64,000 bases of DNA from Sphagnum magellanicum (GCA_021904315.1 CM038918.1:5223349-5287348); one strand, 5' to 3'. Positions 48,105 through 61,640 are shown, counted from the first letter of the stretch. Made by a program: numbers and translations. The notes: a model not told the origin generated them from the letters alone.

Positions 48105-50947
48105 ATGGGTAGAGACGTGAAGAAAGAGGAGATGGAAGAGGAGGGGATAGAGAGGATGATTGAACGCCTCTGTCGGTTGCCTGATCTTTACTTGCCGCAC
48201 TCGCTAGCCCAGCGCTCTGAGCCAATGTCACAAGGCGAAAAACAATCTCATCTCCGGTCTCTTGTTCGACGAGACGCGGCAATTTTTCTAGGTACGAAAA
48301 AAGAAAGAAAGAACAATTCAAAGCTTTCTGTACCCAATTTTGCATCCACTTTCTTCTTTCTAACTAAAACACTAGAAGGTCGTTTGTGTTTTTCTGCAGA
48401 TGTATGTAACCCTAATTTGTAGAGGCTTACATAAGAACTTGCGGTTTTTATTTGTTGGAAATTTTCTCCTGGAAGTGCTTTCCGTGGGAAGCTCTGCACA
48501 CCCGACCCGAATTGCCATCATCTCTTTCTGTTCCAATTATGCCATTTTTCTAGGTTCATGGTTCTATATATTTTTTCAGAAGTAGTTTTGTGTTCTGTCT
48601 CTTCTCTTAGGAAGATGTCTTCAAATCTTCCATGCGAGTATATCCTTCTTCCCATGTTTGAGGGAAATTTGGAGCACCTAGGTCATGAACCCTAAACTCA
48701 GAAACACTAAACCCTAGAACAGTCTTTCTGACATTGACAGAAACACTAAAACCTAGAACAGTATTTCTGACATTTACAGAAACAGTAAACCCTAGAAGAG
48801 TATTATTTTGAGATTGATTACAGGATACAAATGTATTATAGTCTTCTGCAATCATCTTGCTAAACATATCTCTTGAAGATCAAACTAGGGGATTGTAAGC
48901 ACAGAGTCAAACGAGAAGGGTATTCCAGTTTTGGTTCAGTTTAGAGGGGGTGCTAATATGATTGTGCAAACATGCATGAATCATGTCTGTGGCTGTTGAT
49001 CCTTGGAAAAGATTCAGCAACAAGATGTGAACAATCCTTTTGCAGTTGGTTTCTTAAAGATGATGGAACACTGATTTGAGATATGTAAGACAATTTCCCT
49101 TCCTCTTTTTTTTTGGTGGCAGAGAGATATGGACCAAGTCTGAATAGTGGGGAGCTGCAGCAATTTGAGGTTCTGCAGGAAGATTATGAGGTGGGTTGGC
49201 ACCTAAAAGCCTTGAAAATGGTGATCAGCCCAACACAGGAAGAGCAGCAATCTCGGAAAGTAGCAGTTCAAAACAGGCGGTTGGCATTTATGAATCGTCT
49301 CATCCAAGATGGTGAATATTTTTCTGAAGATGCCATGCGGATGCGTGCTCCTTTATTGCATCATGAATATGTTGGTCAATTTCAGGTACAAAAGTTTTCT
49401 GGAATGGATTTTCAAGCTACCTTTTCAATTATTGACTTGGAAAGATATTACCATAGTCTTCTGCTTGTTGCTAACGTAGTCATGAATTTCTCATGTGTCA
49501 TTCTGGAGACCTCTAGAGCAAAACTTCAAAGTGGATTCTTGCAAAAGTGTCAACATTAGAAAACTTTGAATCTCGACGACTTGAGACATGTTTTCAGAGC
49601 AAGAAACTGTCCGTCTGTCTCTTTCATGTCTTGTGTGGCAATGGTTATTTAAACTTACATGAACTTGACTCAGGGTAAAGTGTATATATGTGGTTGGTAA
49701 ACTAACTTCATCCTGCCAGATCCAGGAATATATATGCATACAGTAGGACACTCCCATGTATTTCAGATATATGTCAGCATGAAGTTCATTTGTTGTGTCC
49801 ATCAGGATCCTGCAAGTAGAGGAGTGGTAGCAAGGCCTGGGGAGCGATACTCTGAGTTACTGATACGGCAGGCACAGGAAGATTCTATTCAGCAGCTGCT
49901 TCATGATGAGAGAGTGGCAGCTGGAATCCTGGTCCCTGAAAACCCTCCTACCCACCAGCAGCCCACTGCCAATCAAGCAGATGACACGTTCGTTGAAGAA
50001 GTGGTTTGGCAGCTTTCATTCACTCTTCAGTCAGTCATACATATAGATATAATGATTCTTTTAATTACATTTTTATTGCTTAGTACCTGAATTGAGGAAG
50101 ATTTTGAGCAAAAAATTGATTCTTAGGAAGAAGAATAGTGTGAGTGGACATCTTATGATTCCTGCAAACCCTTCTTGCTCACCTTATTCTGTTTTGTCAA
50201 TTTTCTACACTCTAAAATTCCTATTTCTACCCTCTAAAATTCCTATTTCTACCAGTGGCCTATCTGCTGGCTTTCATCGTTTCATATGAATGGGAGCAGG
50301 ATGCAGAATAGGTTCAAAAGATGGAGGATAGCAAATCCTTCTTTTATCTTGATGAATTTCAATTTCTTTGGAGAGGGATGAGTAAGAAATTTCTTAGTAT
50401 GATTTGGAGTTGGAATATCACTTTTGGGTGTGCTGTTTCTGATCTCAGTGCCAGCTAGAATTTTTGGACCCCATGCTGTTTATGGGCAACAACTTCACAT
50501 GTCAGGTAAACTAAGAAGTAGCTTCTTGGCTTTTTTCAGGACACAGAAGAAGATGAGGAAGATGAGGAAGACGAGGAGGAAGAAGATACAGAGGAAGATG
50601 AGGAGGTTATTCCAGCAATCCATGATGCAGAAACCAAGGAAACCCAAACAAACCAGTTAGATGTAGGAGTAGAGAGCTCTAGCGATCTACATGAGGATGA
50701 AATGGATAGGCATGTGGGATCACAGGTTTCAAGGGAAGATGATGGGACAGCTCCTTCGGTTTTGTCTGATGCTGAAATTGCCGACAAGATGGAGGATTTC
50801 ACCCGAGTAATGCAAGAAAAGTTCTTGTCTGGTGGGGATAGTGAGCATGCTGATTACGCCCAAATTGATAACGATGTGACACTTGATGACGATTGGATGG
50901 TGGAAATCTCACGGGATGCCGAAGAGAAATACTTTGAGGAAGATTAG
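48105..50947 (+). CDS. CCDC97/DUF2052 family protein, 4 exons
   Basis: Exons 48105-48291, 49123-49385, 49806-50000 (or 50003) and 50540-50947 encode about 350 residues. All junctions are GT...AG and in phase. N-terminal helices (MIERLCRLPDLYLPHS) come first. The conserved DUF2052 core is ERYGPSLNSGELQQFEVL, DYEVGWHLKAL, RRLAFMNRLIQDGEYFSEDAMR and HHEYVGQFQ. Then RYSELLIRQAQEDSIQQLLHD, a Glu/Asp-rich run (EEDEEDEEDEEEEDTEEDEE) and a C-terminal block (DKMEDFTRVMQEKFLSG, DYAQIDND, AEEKYFEED) close it. Human CCDC97 has been reported with SF3b-containing spliceosomal complexes; the plant role is uncharacterised. ATG choice: first ATG of the frame after the leader, no upstream homology. Length is normal for the family. 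The gene is tail to tail with the EDR2-type gene, 1.2 kb apart. Confidence 0.9.
48690..48800 (+). repeat. ~40-bp tandem repeat with telobox in CCDC97 intron 1
   Basis: Three imperfect units start near 48,698, 48,738 and 48,778, each carrying GAAACA(C/G)TAAACCCTAGAA and TTTCTGACATT. Confidence 0.85.
50200..50256 (+). repeat. 24-bp tandem duplication in CCDC97 intron 3
   Basis: CTCTAAAATTCCTATTTCTACC occurs twice in direct succession. Confidence 0.85.
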
Positions 50948-52151
50948 GTCAAGGAAGAACCCAAAGATGCTTTAGTATCTGTCCAAATGAAGTTAGGCTT
51001 GAGTATTTTTGAGAATGTCATGGGTAGTATTGTTCATAGTATCTACCTACAAAGGGAGCTTGAGAAGTTCTGTTACTAGTTTCTCCTTGTACATTGTTAC
51101 TATGCATGTGAAAAATGTAGTTGCAGCTTGTTGCACAAGTATGTTTAGACTCTTTTGCCCACTTTTGCCCTTTTATTTGATTTGGATCACCTCCAATCTT
51201 TGCCAGTAGCAGGTGATGCAGTACATGGGTGTTGGTAATGAGTGTACAGAGGGTGCAATGATGATTTTCTGGTCACGAAAGTACCAATGCTTAAAGAGTT
51301 GGGACATCTATGTGTGAAGCAAGGTGGTTTGTTTTGTTTTGTTTTGTTTCACCCTGGGACGTCCCATACCACAGTGCTTCATGCCACTTTTGATATCTTA
51401 TGAGTGGGGTGCACCAACTTGATTTCAGTCTGTTCAGTACTACAGTGTTAAGTTATTGATTATTGAACCATTTTCTCAATGAAAACTATATAAAAACAAA
51501 ACTGAATTTCAGGGTGTTCTTGGCTTTGTTGGAAAGCCCTCAGCAAGTTGGATTATTATTTCACAATTTTCAGAGCTGAGGTGTGAAAGATATTGATTTT
51601 TGAGTGGATTTTGTTGCTGGAAATTCCAACAAATTGCAAAATTTTAGTTTGGAAGGAAAAATCAGTTGAGCCCTCAATGTATTCACACTTGGGGCCAACA
51701 CCACATCTAATTAGTGTGTATGAATGCTACAGACACTACTGAATCGGTCAGTAAGTTTCAGCAGTAAATAATTCCTCAAGAAGAAACTAGAAAAACAAAT
51801 AAAATTTGGTAGTGTTCCAGATCACAAACTGGAGTGTTTCCAGAACTAGAGAATCTCGCTTCAGGCACACAACCCAATGACTCTCCCTGCCACTAGATTG
51901 CAAATGTGTTTTCCAAAACATTTGTGGACATTTTGTACTTCATTCTTACTGTCAAAATTCTGGAGCATAATAATGGGGCTACTATTACCTCTTTTGTTTG
52001 AAAAATTAAATAGTTCAGGAAACTGCCTGTTTTTAGTGGTGGGTATGATATATTAAATACCAAGTACCTGATTATGGTACATTTGTTGGAGGAACAAGAG
52101 GGTAACGAGACTGCTATTCCCTCTCACCACTCTACCGCTTGAAATACAGGT
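50948..52151. other. Shared 3' flank between two convergent genes
   Basis: 3' UTRs of CCDC97 (plus) and of the EDR2-type gene (minus). A GTTTT run is at about 51,328-51,350. No extra gene seen. Confidence 0.5.
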
Positions 52152-55100
52152 TCAACACTTGGTGCCATTGGGTGAACCTGCATTGTTTGTAACAGCAGAC
52201 TCCACTTCGATGCGGTTTATTCTCACTGTACCTAGAAGATACTCTGGCAGCTCTTGCTCACCTTTGGCCTGATCATTTTAGAAATAGTGCACATGTCACC
52301 ATCAGTCATATAGTCCCAACTCTTTCCATGAGGATGAATCCTTCAAGGAACATCTGAATATGCAACCAAAAAAAATTAATAAAATAAAAATTGATTACCT
52401 CAATCAAAATGGCAAGATCCACGACAACACTGGTAACGTATCCCAGAACCAGACCCACCACACCTCGTGCCACAGATGATGATCCAATGTCCACATCAAT
52501 CTATCAAAAAACCCAACCCCAATTATAGCTTGTACACCTTTGAAGAAGATTCAATGGTGCAACAGCACCCAATGGCATCTCATAGATGTCATGTAAGCTT
52601 AAGGTAGTGAAATGCCTAAGAGGACAGATATATGTGTTGTCATACTAGTGTATATTGGGGGTCCTTGCATCTTTCAAAGTTTCAGCATTTTGCTTTGCAT
52701 ACCTCAAGGAAGTTATTTTCTCGTAGATAATGGCAAGTCACAGCTCGGCCCAAGAGGCAAGCTTTGGTGCCCACTGCCCTCTTCACCATCCAGTAGCCCT
52801 GCCACAGAGTATCTTCTGAGTCAGAACCTATACTTTCTAACTCTTTATGTTCCTTTTTTCTCCTGCTCTGAATTAGGTCAAATCCATACAAAAGGTTTTC
52901 ATCAAAGCAAATATAGTACCTCCACAATGCTTGGGATGAGTTTAAAACGAGAATTTCGGAATGCATCATCCCCATTGGCAAACCTATCCAGTAATGAGCC
53001 TGGTCGAATAGGTCTCTCAGCAATGAAGTAGAATACCAAGCTATAATTGAGTCTCGCTGGTACCTGACCACACCATGTGAACATGATCAGGCCATCCCCA
53101 GGACATTGCATCTTCAAATCCATGATGAGTCACTGTCAGATATTGAAAGACCAGAAGGAAACTAGTTGTTCCTGGCAGGAACAAGTCAACAAGAATTCGA
53201 GTTCTAATGATGTTCTTCTGAGGAGTGAAATGGGTTGGGTAATAGGAGTTTGAGCAGAATTGTGAATTTTACCTGTAGATTTATAACCAGTATAAATGGT
53301 GCCTTCTTCCCTGCCTCTGACTGTTACACAAAAAAACAAAATTTAAGCCTAGTGCGTAATTTGAAAAGATGCGTTTGTCATCTCAGGTCAATTGATTCCC
53401 TGATGATGGACAATATTGAATCCCAAGAGGATCTTCCTGTATGGATGGATGAACATGTATGCATCTCAACAAAACATGCAGAGTGCAAAGGATCAAGGTT
53501 ACCTGCACACAGCAGCCAGGCTGCCTAGCGACATGGTCAATTTTGTGCTCTGCCTTGAACCAGTCTACTGCCATAAGTTTTAAGAGAGGCTCACCTCCTG
53601 ATATCTAGTGGTCATAACACATCACACTATGTACCATCAGGATAAAACTCATATATTAAGTCTTGTTCAAAACAAATAGACTCAGCAAAATAACATCATC
53701 GCAAATAGCTCCTAGGCATAACTGCTGAACAACACTGCTATCTCTAGCAATCTGTTGGAACGGTCATCATCAATCACAAGCAGCAATGTAAACACACAGG
53801 AGAATCACAAGCACGAGCGTGCAGATACCTTTAGACTGTCTTGGTCATATGTGCAACTGCGAACCATGAAGCCTTTGCCACCAGGGTCTGACCAACCATT
53901 AGACTCATTTACAGTCCGGCACAATGATCCATTGAACAAGTTGAGATTCATCTCAAATCCTGGCACACCCCAGTCCAGCTCCTGGCCTATCCTGCTTGCT
54001 GCACGGCATTCCTTCCCACTCAGTGATGCATGAGGGATCTGTGCTTCCTCTGTGATCTCCATGTCTATGATTTTGCTTGCTATTAATTACCTTTTGACAC
54101 ACCAGAAGCATCATAGGAGTACAGTAAAACTCTTCTGGGCCATAACCCTGAATTCAATTTATTGTTGGAAGATTTAGTGTTGTTGATTTTTATTCTAGAA
54201 ACTTAAATGACTGTTACCTTTGCAGTGAGAGAGTAACAGGCAGGATAAGAAGCAACTAAAAAATTTGTACCAGGATGTTTCTTGTGAGAAAGGCCCACCA
54301 TGACACTCCATGAACCTGCTCTGAATTTCTGGATTGCTGTCTGTAACCATTCATGCACAAAACAATAACAGTAGGACTAAGGATTTTTGTAGTGTGTGAT
54401 TCACATAATCCACTCAAATAATCTCAGATGCTAGATTATTCCTAGATTGGATTATAGCACTTCTTCTAGGATTGGAGCCAGTGTTTGGTTGTCAAATGTG
54501 GACAATCCTCCCAATCAAAAGAGTTATCCACAGTATTATCTGGTACAGTATTATCTGGTGATGCCCTTCCATCTGGGTAAATCATAATTTCATTCCTTCC
54601 CCACACTTCATCATATTCACTTTCTCAAGGACACTTACGTGATTTAAAGCTACTTACACCAGCTCCAGTGAAATTATCATTACAGCATAACTGTTGCTAC
54701 AGACACTACACAGATAAAATGTGGCAGGTGGAAAGAATATGGAAAAGAAACAAGTGAACACGAAACTCATGCAAAGGTATGTCAAGAAGATGCTTTGGAA
54801 CACAATGTAACCAAAGAGCACATGAAGGTAACAAACCATGTTGGGCTCCTTAGTAACCAACTCCTGATCTTCAGTCTCATCCTCCTCATCCTGGTCTGCA
54901 GCCATGATTGCATCATAGAACTCCTCGTGGCATTCCAAGTCCTGGGAGTCATGAGGTGAGTCCATGAATACTGTTGTCTCCCCTGGAAGCTCAGCTTTCT
55001 TCATGTCCTTCAAACTTAGGTTGTTTATGCGATTTCCAAGTGAGACAAGCTGAGGGGTTGCTGCAAAGACCTCTCTTATACCTAATAAAGACAATGTCAA

Positions 55101-58100
55101 CTTTAAAGTTAGGTCTTGAATGCTTTGAGGGACAAAGGTCCTTCCACAGATTTAGATTCCTCCACACCATGACCCAGTAGCACCCAATAGAAAACTGCTG
55201 ATTAAATAGAGTCACTACATTGCAGTATAAAATAGGTTCAACATGAACTGAGGGGGGAATTGTCAAGGAAAATAAAGAGAAGGCCAACCTGCAATGCGGC
55301 AAAGTAAAACATAAGGGATAGTCTTATGGAACTGGGAATAATCCCTCTTCTTCCAGTGGCCCCATCCTGTTGAATTCACCTCCACTATCTGTGATACTAG
55401 TGATTGTGGAGTACCAATCACAGGCTTGGAGGGTAGAGGAGTAATCTCCCAGATGGTGGCTGCAAACCAAGGATATCGTTAGGACAAAGGCAAGTCCAGC
55501 TCCAAGCCTTTACGTCAGATAGGAACCACAATCAGAGGTTGTGCTGCAATGAGGCAATATTCCATTTACTCCATGTATGCACATGATGAGAACTTACGAT
55601 TGAGCTGAATACGCTGAAATCCAGATTTGATGGGCTGCTTCTTGTGGGTGGTAGAGATTTGTCTGATTGCTGCATCCAGCATGAGACCAACCCACAATCA
55701 AATTCACTCATCCCTTTAAACTGGAGAGCATTGCTCAATCCTGCTTTCATTCTGTTCTAAACATTGTCATGCCAAGCAATTGGAAGAAAGTCTCTCATGA
55801 GTCAGGAAAAACCCCGCTTTTGAAACTTGCTCATATAACAAGTGCAAACACAAGCAGGTGGCATTTCATACTGCTATTCTATCACTACTGCAACCATGCT
55901 GGCCACCCTGAGTAAACCAGATGCAAACCAATCTCATCAGCACAGTTTTCATACTACAGAGAACTTCTAGGAAAGTCTCTCTAGGAAACTCAGTGTTTTA
56001 ATACAACACCCTTCAGTAATTGTTCAAAAACATACCAAGTGAGAAACCTGACTACTGATACTAGTATTAATTTCAACCATGGTAATTCTTACAATTCCTA
56101 CAGAAATCAAATGCAAGGAGGCAATCTTACAATAAGAGCCATCCTGGTCACGGCGCCAGCTGCGAGAAAACAGGAAGTCTTGTCTGGAAAGAAACCTGAA
56201 ATGCCCCAAGAAAATGTTCATGTCAGCTTTAACAGTTAGTTACTCAGAACAATGTCATTGATGGAGAGCTAAATAAACACCTCTTGGGATACTGAGGATT
56301 GATAGCTGACCTGATTCTGATGCTAGGATAAAAGGTGAAGGAATAATATAATCAGAGCTAGTTACTTGCAAACAAAAAGATACTTGGTGATAACTTGGAG
56401 AAGGGGCAAGTAGGGGAACAAGGAGAATTTCCCACCTTCTAAAGTATTTAGGATCAAAGGAGCCATATACAATGTCAGTATGACCATCAATCTCCTCCAC
56501 AAGTTCCAAATTACCTGTCAACACATCCCATCTGCAGAGATGCACACACACCATCAAAATTTGTCCATGTGCATGATTTGAAATTCTGGAGTGAGTCCAT
56601 GAGACAGGAAGAATGAAATCACAACGGTAGATCAAAACTAGTAACAGCGAAGTAGAGTGAAATCTGAAGTTTTTAAGTTTGAGACAACAATTACTGGTAT
56701 CTGAGTGACTTGTCCAAGCTCATAATCATGTCAAATATTGTATCTGGAGATGACTCTATAACTCCAACTGCCTTCAATATAGTCACTTTCTCTGCCTGCA
56801 ATCCATAAAGGCAGATAGCTTAACAGAAGCAATATGGGAATGAGAAGTATTAGGTGCTAAAATTTGATTATAAAACTAACATGAAAAATTTGTCTCTTTC
56901 CATCTTTTACTTGCAATGTGAAGAGGCAAACAAGAAAATAAAGAAATTGGAAACATAGAGAACTCTGACAGTAAAGAGAACCTTTGGAGCTGTGACATCC
57001 TCAAAGATGCGAAGGCCTGATCATTCAGCACAATAAATAATCATATATATGCGTATATTGCATGCACAAAAGAATCACTTACAAGCTGCTGTCTGCTCCT
57101 CTGACAACCATATAGATAATCCATATGTTTTAAGTTCTGTAGTAAGTCAAAACCATTGAATAGAAGGACCACAAATACTCACCATTCACTGTGTGAAAGC
57201 ATCTCCAATCCTCTTTCTCTACTGTATCTTCTCTTTGGTAATTATAGTAACAGTCTGAGTCAGGTTCTTTCATTACCACGGTTGGCCTTCCTAACAGCAA
57301 TTCTCGACCTGCACATGGACCGAATGTCAAGGACAGCCTTTGAAGCATTGCATTAATGATCCTCTCATTTTCTGACTAGAGGAACCAACACAAACATGAG
57401 GTCACTCAACACCCCAACACCTCATATAGGTTCAAAGAACTCAAAGACAGACCTGTGCCAATAGTAATGAGCTTTGAAATGCGTTTTGTGTATGACCTGT
57501 GCGGACGAGGCCCATTCATGTTGAACCTGCACAATTGGGGTGTCAGAAAACTGGGTAGGACCCTTGGAACAGAAATCAGAAGAAATACAAGCACGACACA
57601 ACCATGAGCTTACAACCCAACTTACTCATCATCAGAATTTATGCTTCTGTTACTACTGCCATTCCTTCCACTGGCAAAGTCAGCCTGTATCACAAGGAAC
57701 ATTATACAAGTTACATCCCTCAGACAGAATCAATGTCAGACACCATCATCAGGTACAGCAATGAAGTGAAACCGATTTACCCTGAATTTCAACTTATCAT
57801 TACCCTAGATCTCCTATTGAAGTCACTGCTACTTTTTTGACATGAATACACCTGCATGTTTGAGAAGCTCATTCTCATGTTGGAACTATTAACATTGATA
57901 CTGTTCTGTTGCAAAGTAGGTAGTCTGCGCATATAGGAAATCAGCTGGGAAAAGTTGACAGGCACAATATTATCATGTCACCTGTTCCTTTGCATGTTGG
58001 AAGGCAGATATCCACTTCTCAACTTCATCCCCACTAGTGCAAGCAAACTGCTCAAGACCATACCAGACACAGTTAGTGATGACATAAAGCTAGGAGACTG

Positions 58101-59331
58101 CACCTACATGGAGCACAAAATTCATAAGGAGGTCACACTTACTCTTGCATGAAAGATCACGACAAAACCTTGGTGGGGAGGTATTACCTCTCCTTGTCTG
58201 CTGTGATCCAGACGGCTGTAAATCTTCAACACATACCATGCCTGAAGAAGACCAAACCACACTTCAAATCAACCAGAGACATCACACACTAACCCCTATT
58301 CAGGATTTTGCAACATGATAAATAAGCAGATGCTCAAGTACAGAATACCCCCACCACTCCCCCTCCACAAGCTCTCACCATGAACCAACATTGAATATCA
58401 AATCCAGCAGGTCCAACATTTGAGGTCCAATGTCCTACATTGTGATGTGGACATTTCCAGATATCTTTAAAGGCTGACCTCCTACACATAAGATTCTTGT
58501 GGAGATACTCTCAGAATAATCTATCCATAAGATTGCAGAGAAAAACTCCAAAATTCCACTTATACAGTTCTGGCAAACCACCAAAACAAAAGTGAGAATA
58601 ACGAGTTCAGTTGTAGTGCTTGTGGATGGGACTTAAAAAGTATCAGACCATCATCACCTTCATCATGAATGGCAGTGACTAGCTGCCATTGACTTCCTCA
58701 GATCCTGACAGTGTGTGTAGCTATGTACATTACAATCAACTCAACATTTCCTGTAGCCAATTAAACAAAAAGCTGTGTTGCCTCATCAGTGATGTCAGCT
58801 AACACTCAAGAGACAGCTATTCCAAAAAGTTATTAGTCTCCTAAAGGTAATCTCCTGAGAATTACAGACAAGATTCACCAAAGATACACCTAATATCTGA
58901 CAGACTGTTGGCTTCTCCAGGGTGGTAAGTTTCACCCACCCTTCCATGGTACATTTTCCGTCCAACATCTTCCACCATCAAGTGATGACTAACAACCCCC
59001 CTTGTGATAGGAACCTGAAACAGCACAGCATCCTGAGAGAGTCAGAGATCATGAAGAAGGCCTCAGAACCAAACTGTAATTTAGGGAAAGAAACCCAACA
59101 ATACAAAGAGAGAGTGTGTGTGCTGGAATTACAGAACCCAGATGAACTTACAGCTCTAGGATGTTCGACTGGATTGCGCTTGAACATGGTTACATACTTT
59201 CCCCTGATAACCAAGTAGCGTGCATGAAAGTACTGATAGCCCAGAGAATGTGTTCCCATGTGATACACCCAGCCGCCATATGCAGGAATGTCATGGTCAT
59301 TCTCTCTATCTGATCCTGTACTGGCCTCCAT
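52152..59331 (-). CDS. EDR2: EDR2-type protein (PH, START, DUF1336), 23 exons
   Basis: 822 codons. Exons in coding order: 59152-59331, 58940-59014, 58188-58241, 57982-58047, 57626-57684, 57453-57526, 57183-57371, 56982-57016, 56695-56795, 56436-56531, 56131-56183, 55598-55669, 55289-55459, 54837-55081, 54218-54340, 54091-54147, 53829-54038, 53503-53604, 53273-53320, 52920-53063, 52703-52798, 52399-52500, 52152-52268. All are in phase with GT/AG borders. Domains: PH (GGWVYHMGTHSLGYQYFHARY to WISAFQHAK), a basic linker, START (DWRCFHTVNG to YVLLCRIA), an acidic linker, DUF1336 (GWSDPGGKGFMVRS, LKLMAVDWFK, FKLIPSIVEGYWMVKRAVGT, DIGSSSVARGVVGLVLGYV, LPEYLLGTVRINRI). Arabidopsis EDR2 binds PI4P through PH, sits on endosomal and plasma membranes and restrains cell death in mildew attack. 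The two exons at 54,091-54,340 are not clearly conserved, and the intron after them is only 52 nt, so that stretch is the least certain. Confidence 0.93.
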
Positions 59332-61208
59332 TTGAAGATTGCAGTCAATCTCAACTTGTCTGCCTCTTCCTGCCTCGTCTGCCTCCTCCTGCCTTGTCTG
59401 CCTCCTCCTGCCTTGTCTGAAACTAGTTTCCTTTTGTTGTTGTTACTGTTATATTATTGCCTGTCCTTAAAGTGAAGCTCAGCCAAGTAGTTCCTGGAAT
59501 GCCCCCACTACCTGTCAGGCCTACACAGATCCTCCTTTCTCCAACTAAGGCTGGTGAGGATGGACAGGAGCTGTCAAGATGCTTGTATGTTCCCAGCTCT
59601 TACTATGAGAGTACAGCCACAGTTGTTAGCTTATTAAGGCTCAGCTTCCAGCTCCAGATCCTTGCTGCCATCCCCAATTCCTCAGCAGTGCCCAATCTGT
59701 TCCAGATATCTCTGGTTCCAAGAAATTTGTTTGAACTTTTGACAACCTGTGTCATCACATGGACTTGATTTTGGCAACTTCACTATTTTTCTCCTTCATG
59801 GAAGAAATGTACTGCATTTCACTCTTGTTGGCAGACTCCGGCAATGCTGCAGTTGGTAGCAGACATGGAACTTGCATGAGCGTATAGTCAATCCAAATTA
59901 ACTGACAACCTCTACCTGGTCCAGCTCTCACTAAGGTCGTCTGACTGGTAAGTGACAGGAAGCTCATAAAATTCTGAACATGATGTGTGCAGTGCAGCTC
60001 CTTTCTCTGACAGAAGTGTTCTTCTTCGCTGACTCTTCAACTAAGCCTTCACTGCATGGCCAACACAAACATAATTGGCCAATTTCCCATCAATTTTGCA
60101 TCAGATCCGGTAGAACACAGATAAAAAGACAAAGAGCGAAGAGCAAAGAGGATGATAAACTCTGAGCCATCTGAGATAAGGTAGACGGACGTGCAGAACC
60201 TCACAAACAGGTCAAGGAAATGGCGAACAGATGGGGGAGAAGAGACGGCACTTCCAACCGAAGGCGGAAAGCCATCGCAGAGAAGGTTTAAGCAAACTCC
60301 AGACCAGCCTTTTAAGATCCGAAATTAGAGAAATAGCAAAAAGAAAAATATGCCAGGTGCCGACTATCGGAACGGTGTACCGGGATATTCTCAAGGAGAC
60401 ATCGACCACGACAAGGCGCAACAAAGAAGGCCCGGCAGATTTGGTAACACTCCGAAATGATAAAAAATGGCCCTTATAGGCGCGTTTGCATTCCAGAACC
60501 GCAGTCGAAGACTGTAGCCATGGCATGTGAGGGACTTACTAACGAAGATGAAATCCACAACTCGAGTAGAAAGAACCGAAGAAAAAAATTCCTCAAAACA
60601 GTCTCCTGGAAGTCACAAAACTGAAACCAAAACACAATCCAGATTTCCAGCAGCAAAAAAAAGGACCAGTCCAGAAGCATCAAAAAGTTTCCAAGCATGC
60701 TGTAAAACACGCACTCATACACACACACGCACACATCCCCCGACATTGCAACAGGATATCGGAAAGCGGAAAATGTGGGATGTACAGAAAGAGAAGTAAT
60801 TACCAGATACAACGGAAGACGTAATACCCGCGGAAACAAAGAGGGGAGGAGGTGATGATGATCGTCAAGCAGCAGCAAACCAGCATCAAACGAGACGGGA
60901 TTTGAAGCATATCGCGAACGCCAGGACCTGTTCTTACATGCACGGCTGGCCCCGAAATTCCTCTATCGCGGAATACGTCGCGAAGTGCAAACGCGGAAAC
61001 AATCCGCGAGAATGGCTCCCTCGCACGCTCTTTCTCTCGTTCGCTGCGCTGCGGAAAAAGCACTCGTCGAGGAAGAGCGAACGACGGCGCTTTCGTCCGT
61101 GACGGGGTTGGCAGGGCAGAACGTAGGTAGGTAGCATTTCGCGGTACTTAACTTTTTACTTTCTAACTCGATTTTACTAAATAGTGACTTAGGGCACGTT
61201 TCCACGAG
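59332..61208 (-). other. 5' leader and promoter region of the EDR2-type gene
   Basis: No credible coding exon lies upstream of the PH-encoding first exon. The 60,850-61,130 part is richer in CG dinucleotides and probably holds the promoter or a non-coding first exon. Non-coding exons are likely but cannot be delimited. A CA-rich microsatellite is at about 60,712-60,736. Confidence 0.45.
59360..59420. repeat. ~20-bp CTGCCT tandem repeat in the EDR2 leader
   Basis: Three imperfect units of CTGCCTC(C/T)TCCTGCCT(T/C)GT lie just upstream of the start codon, in the presumed leader or leader intron. Confidence 0.8.
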
Positions 61209-61435
61209 GGCCAAGGCGAATTGACCCCCACAATGGAATCATGGTAAAAACCTCAAAACCCATTTTAAGGGGCCATATTATTAGGCCCGAAAAATTATAG
61301 ATTTGGAATTAAGGACCCTGATTTAGCTTATGGAGATGATAATTCACAAGTATTTAGGATATTTATAAGCAATTTAAATGGGTTTTGGGGTTTTTACCAT
61401 GATCCCAATGTGGGGGGGGTCAATTCGCCCTGGCC
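61209..61435. mobile_element. Mutator-type MITE with 9-bp target duplication
   Basis: 227 bp, bounded by inverted repeats of about 60 bp. The left arm begins GGCCAAGGCGAATTGACCCC; the right arm, inverted, begins GGCCAGGGCGAATTGACCCC, with a few differences and small indels further in. The nonamer TTCCACGAG flanks it on both sides (61200-61208 and 61436-61444). Long TIRs plus a 9-bp duplication are typical of MULE-derived MITEs. No coding capacity. It sits just upstream of the EDR2 promoter region. Confidence 0.92.
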
Positions 61436-61640
61436 TTCCACGAGTGCCTGCCCACTTGGCCCACTATTTGTACTTTCCCCACCCAAATAGGCCAGTTGAG
61501 ATTTTAGTCCCAAAAGTTAGTTCCAAAACCCACTCAATAATTAAGTGGGTTCCTACTATTTCTAGGGGTGGCCCATCCCTACCCCCTAAGACCTAGAGAC
61601 ACCCACCAGACTCACAAATGCCAGTCACATTACCTCAACA

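Noticed and set aside
50536-50802. Poly-Ser minus-strand ORF
   Set aside because: Antisense of the Glu/Asp-rich exon of the CCDC97 gene.
54654-54836. Hydrophobic extension of the EDR2 exon ending at 54837
   Set aside because: It lies beyond a good GT donor and is intron read-through; the family has no membrane segment there.
60231-61214. Several 80-130 codon ORFs upstream of the EDR2 gene
   Set aside because: Most lack ATG or domain homology and one runs into the MITE; the region is better read as leader and promoter.
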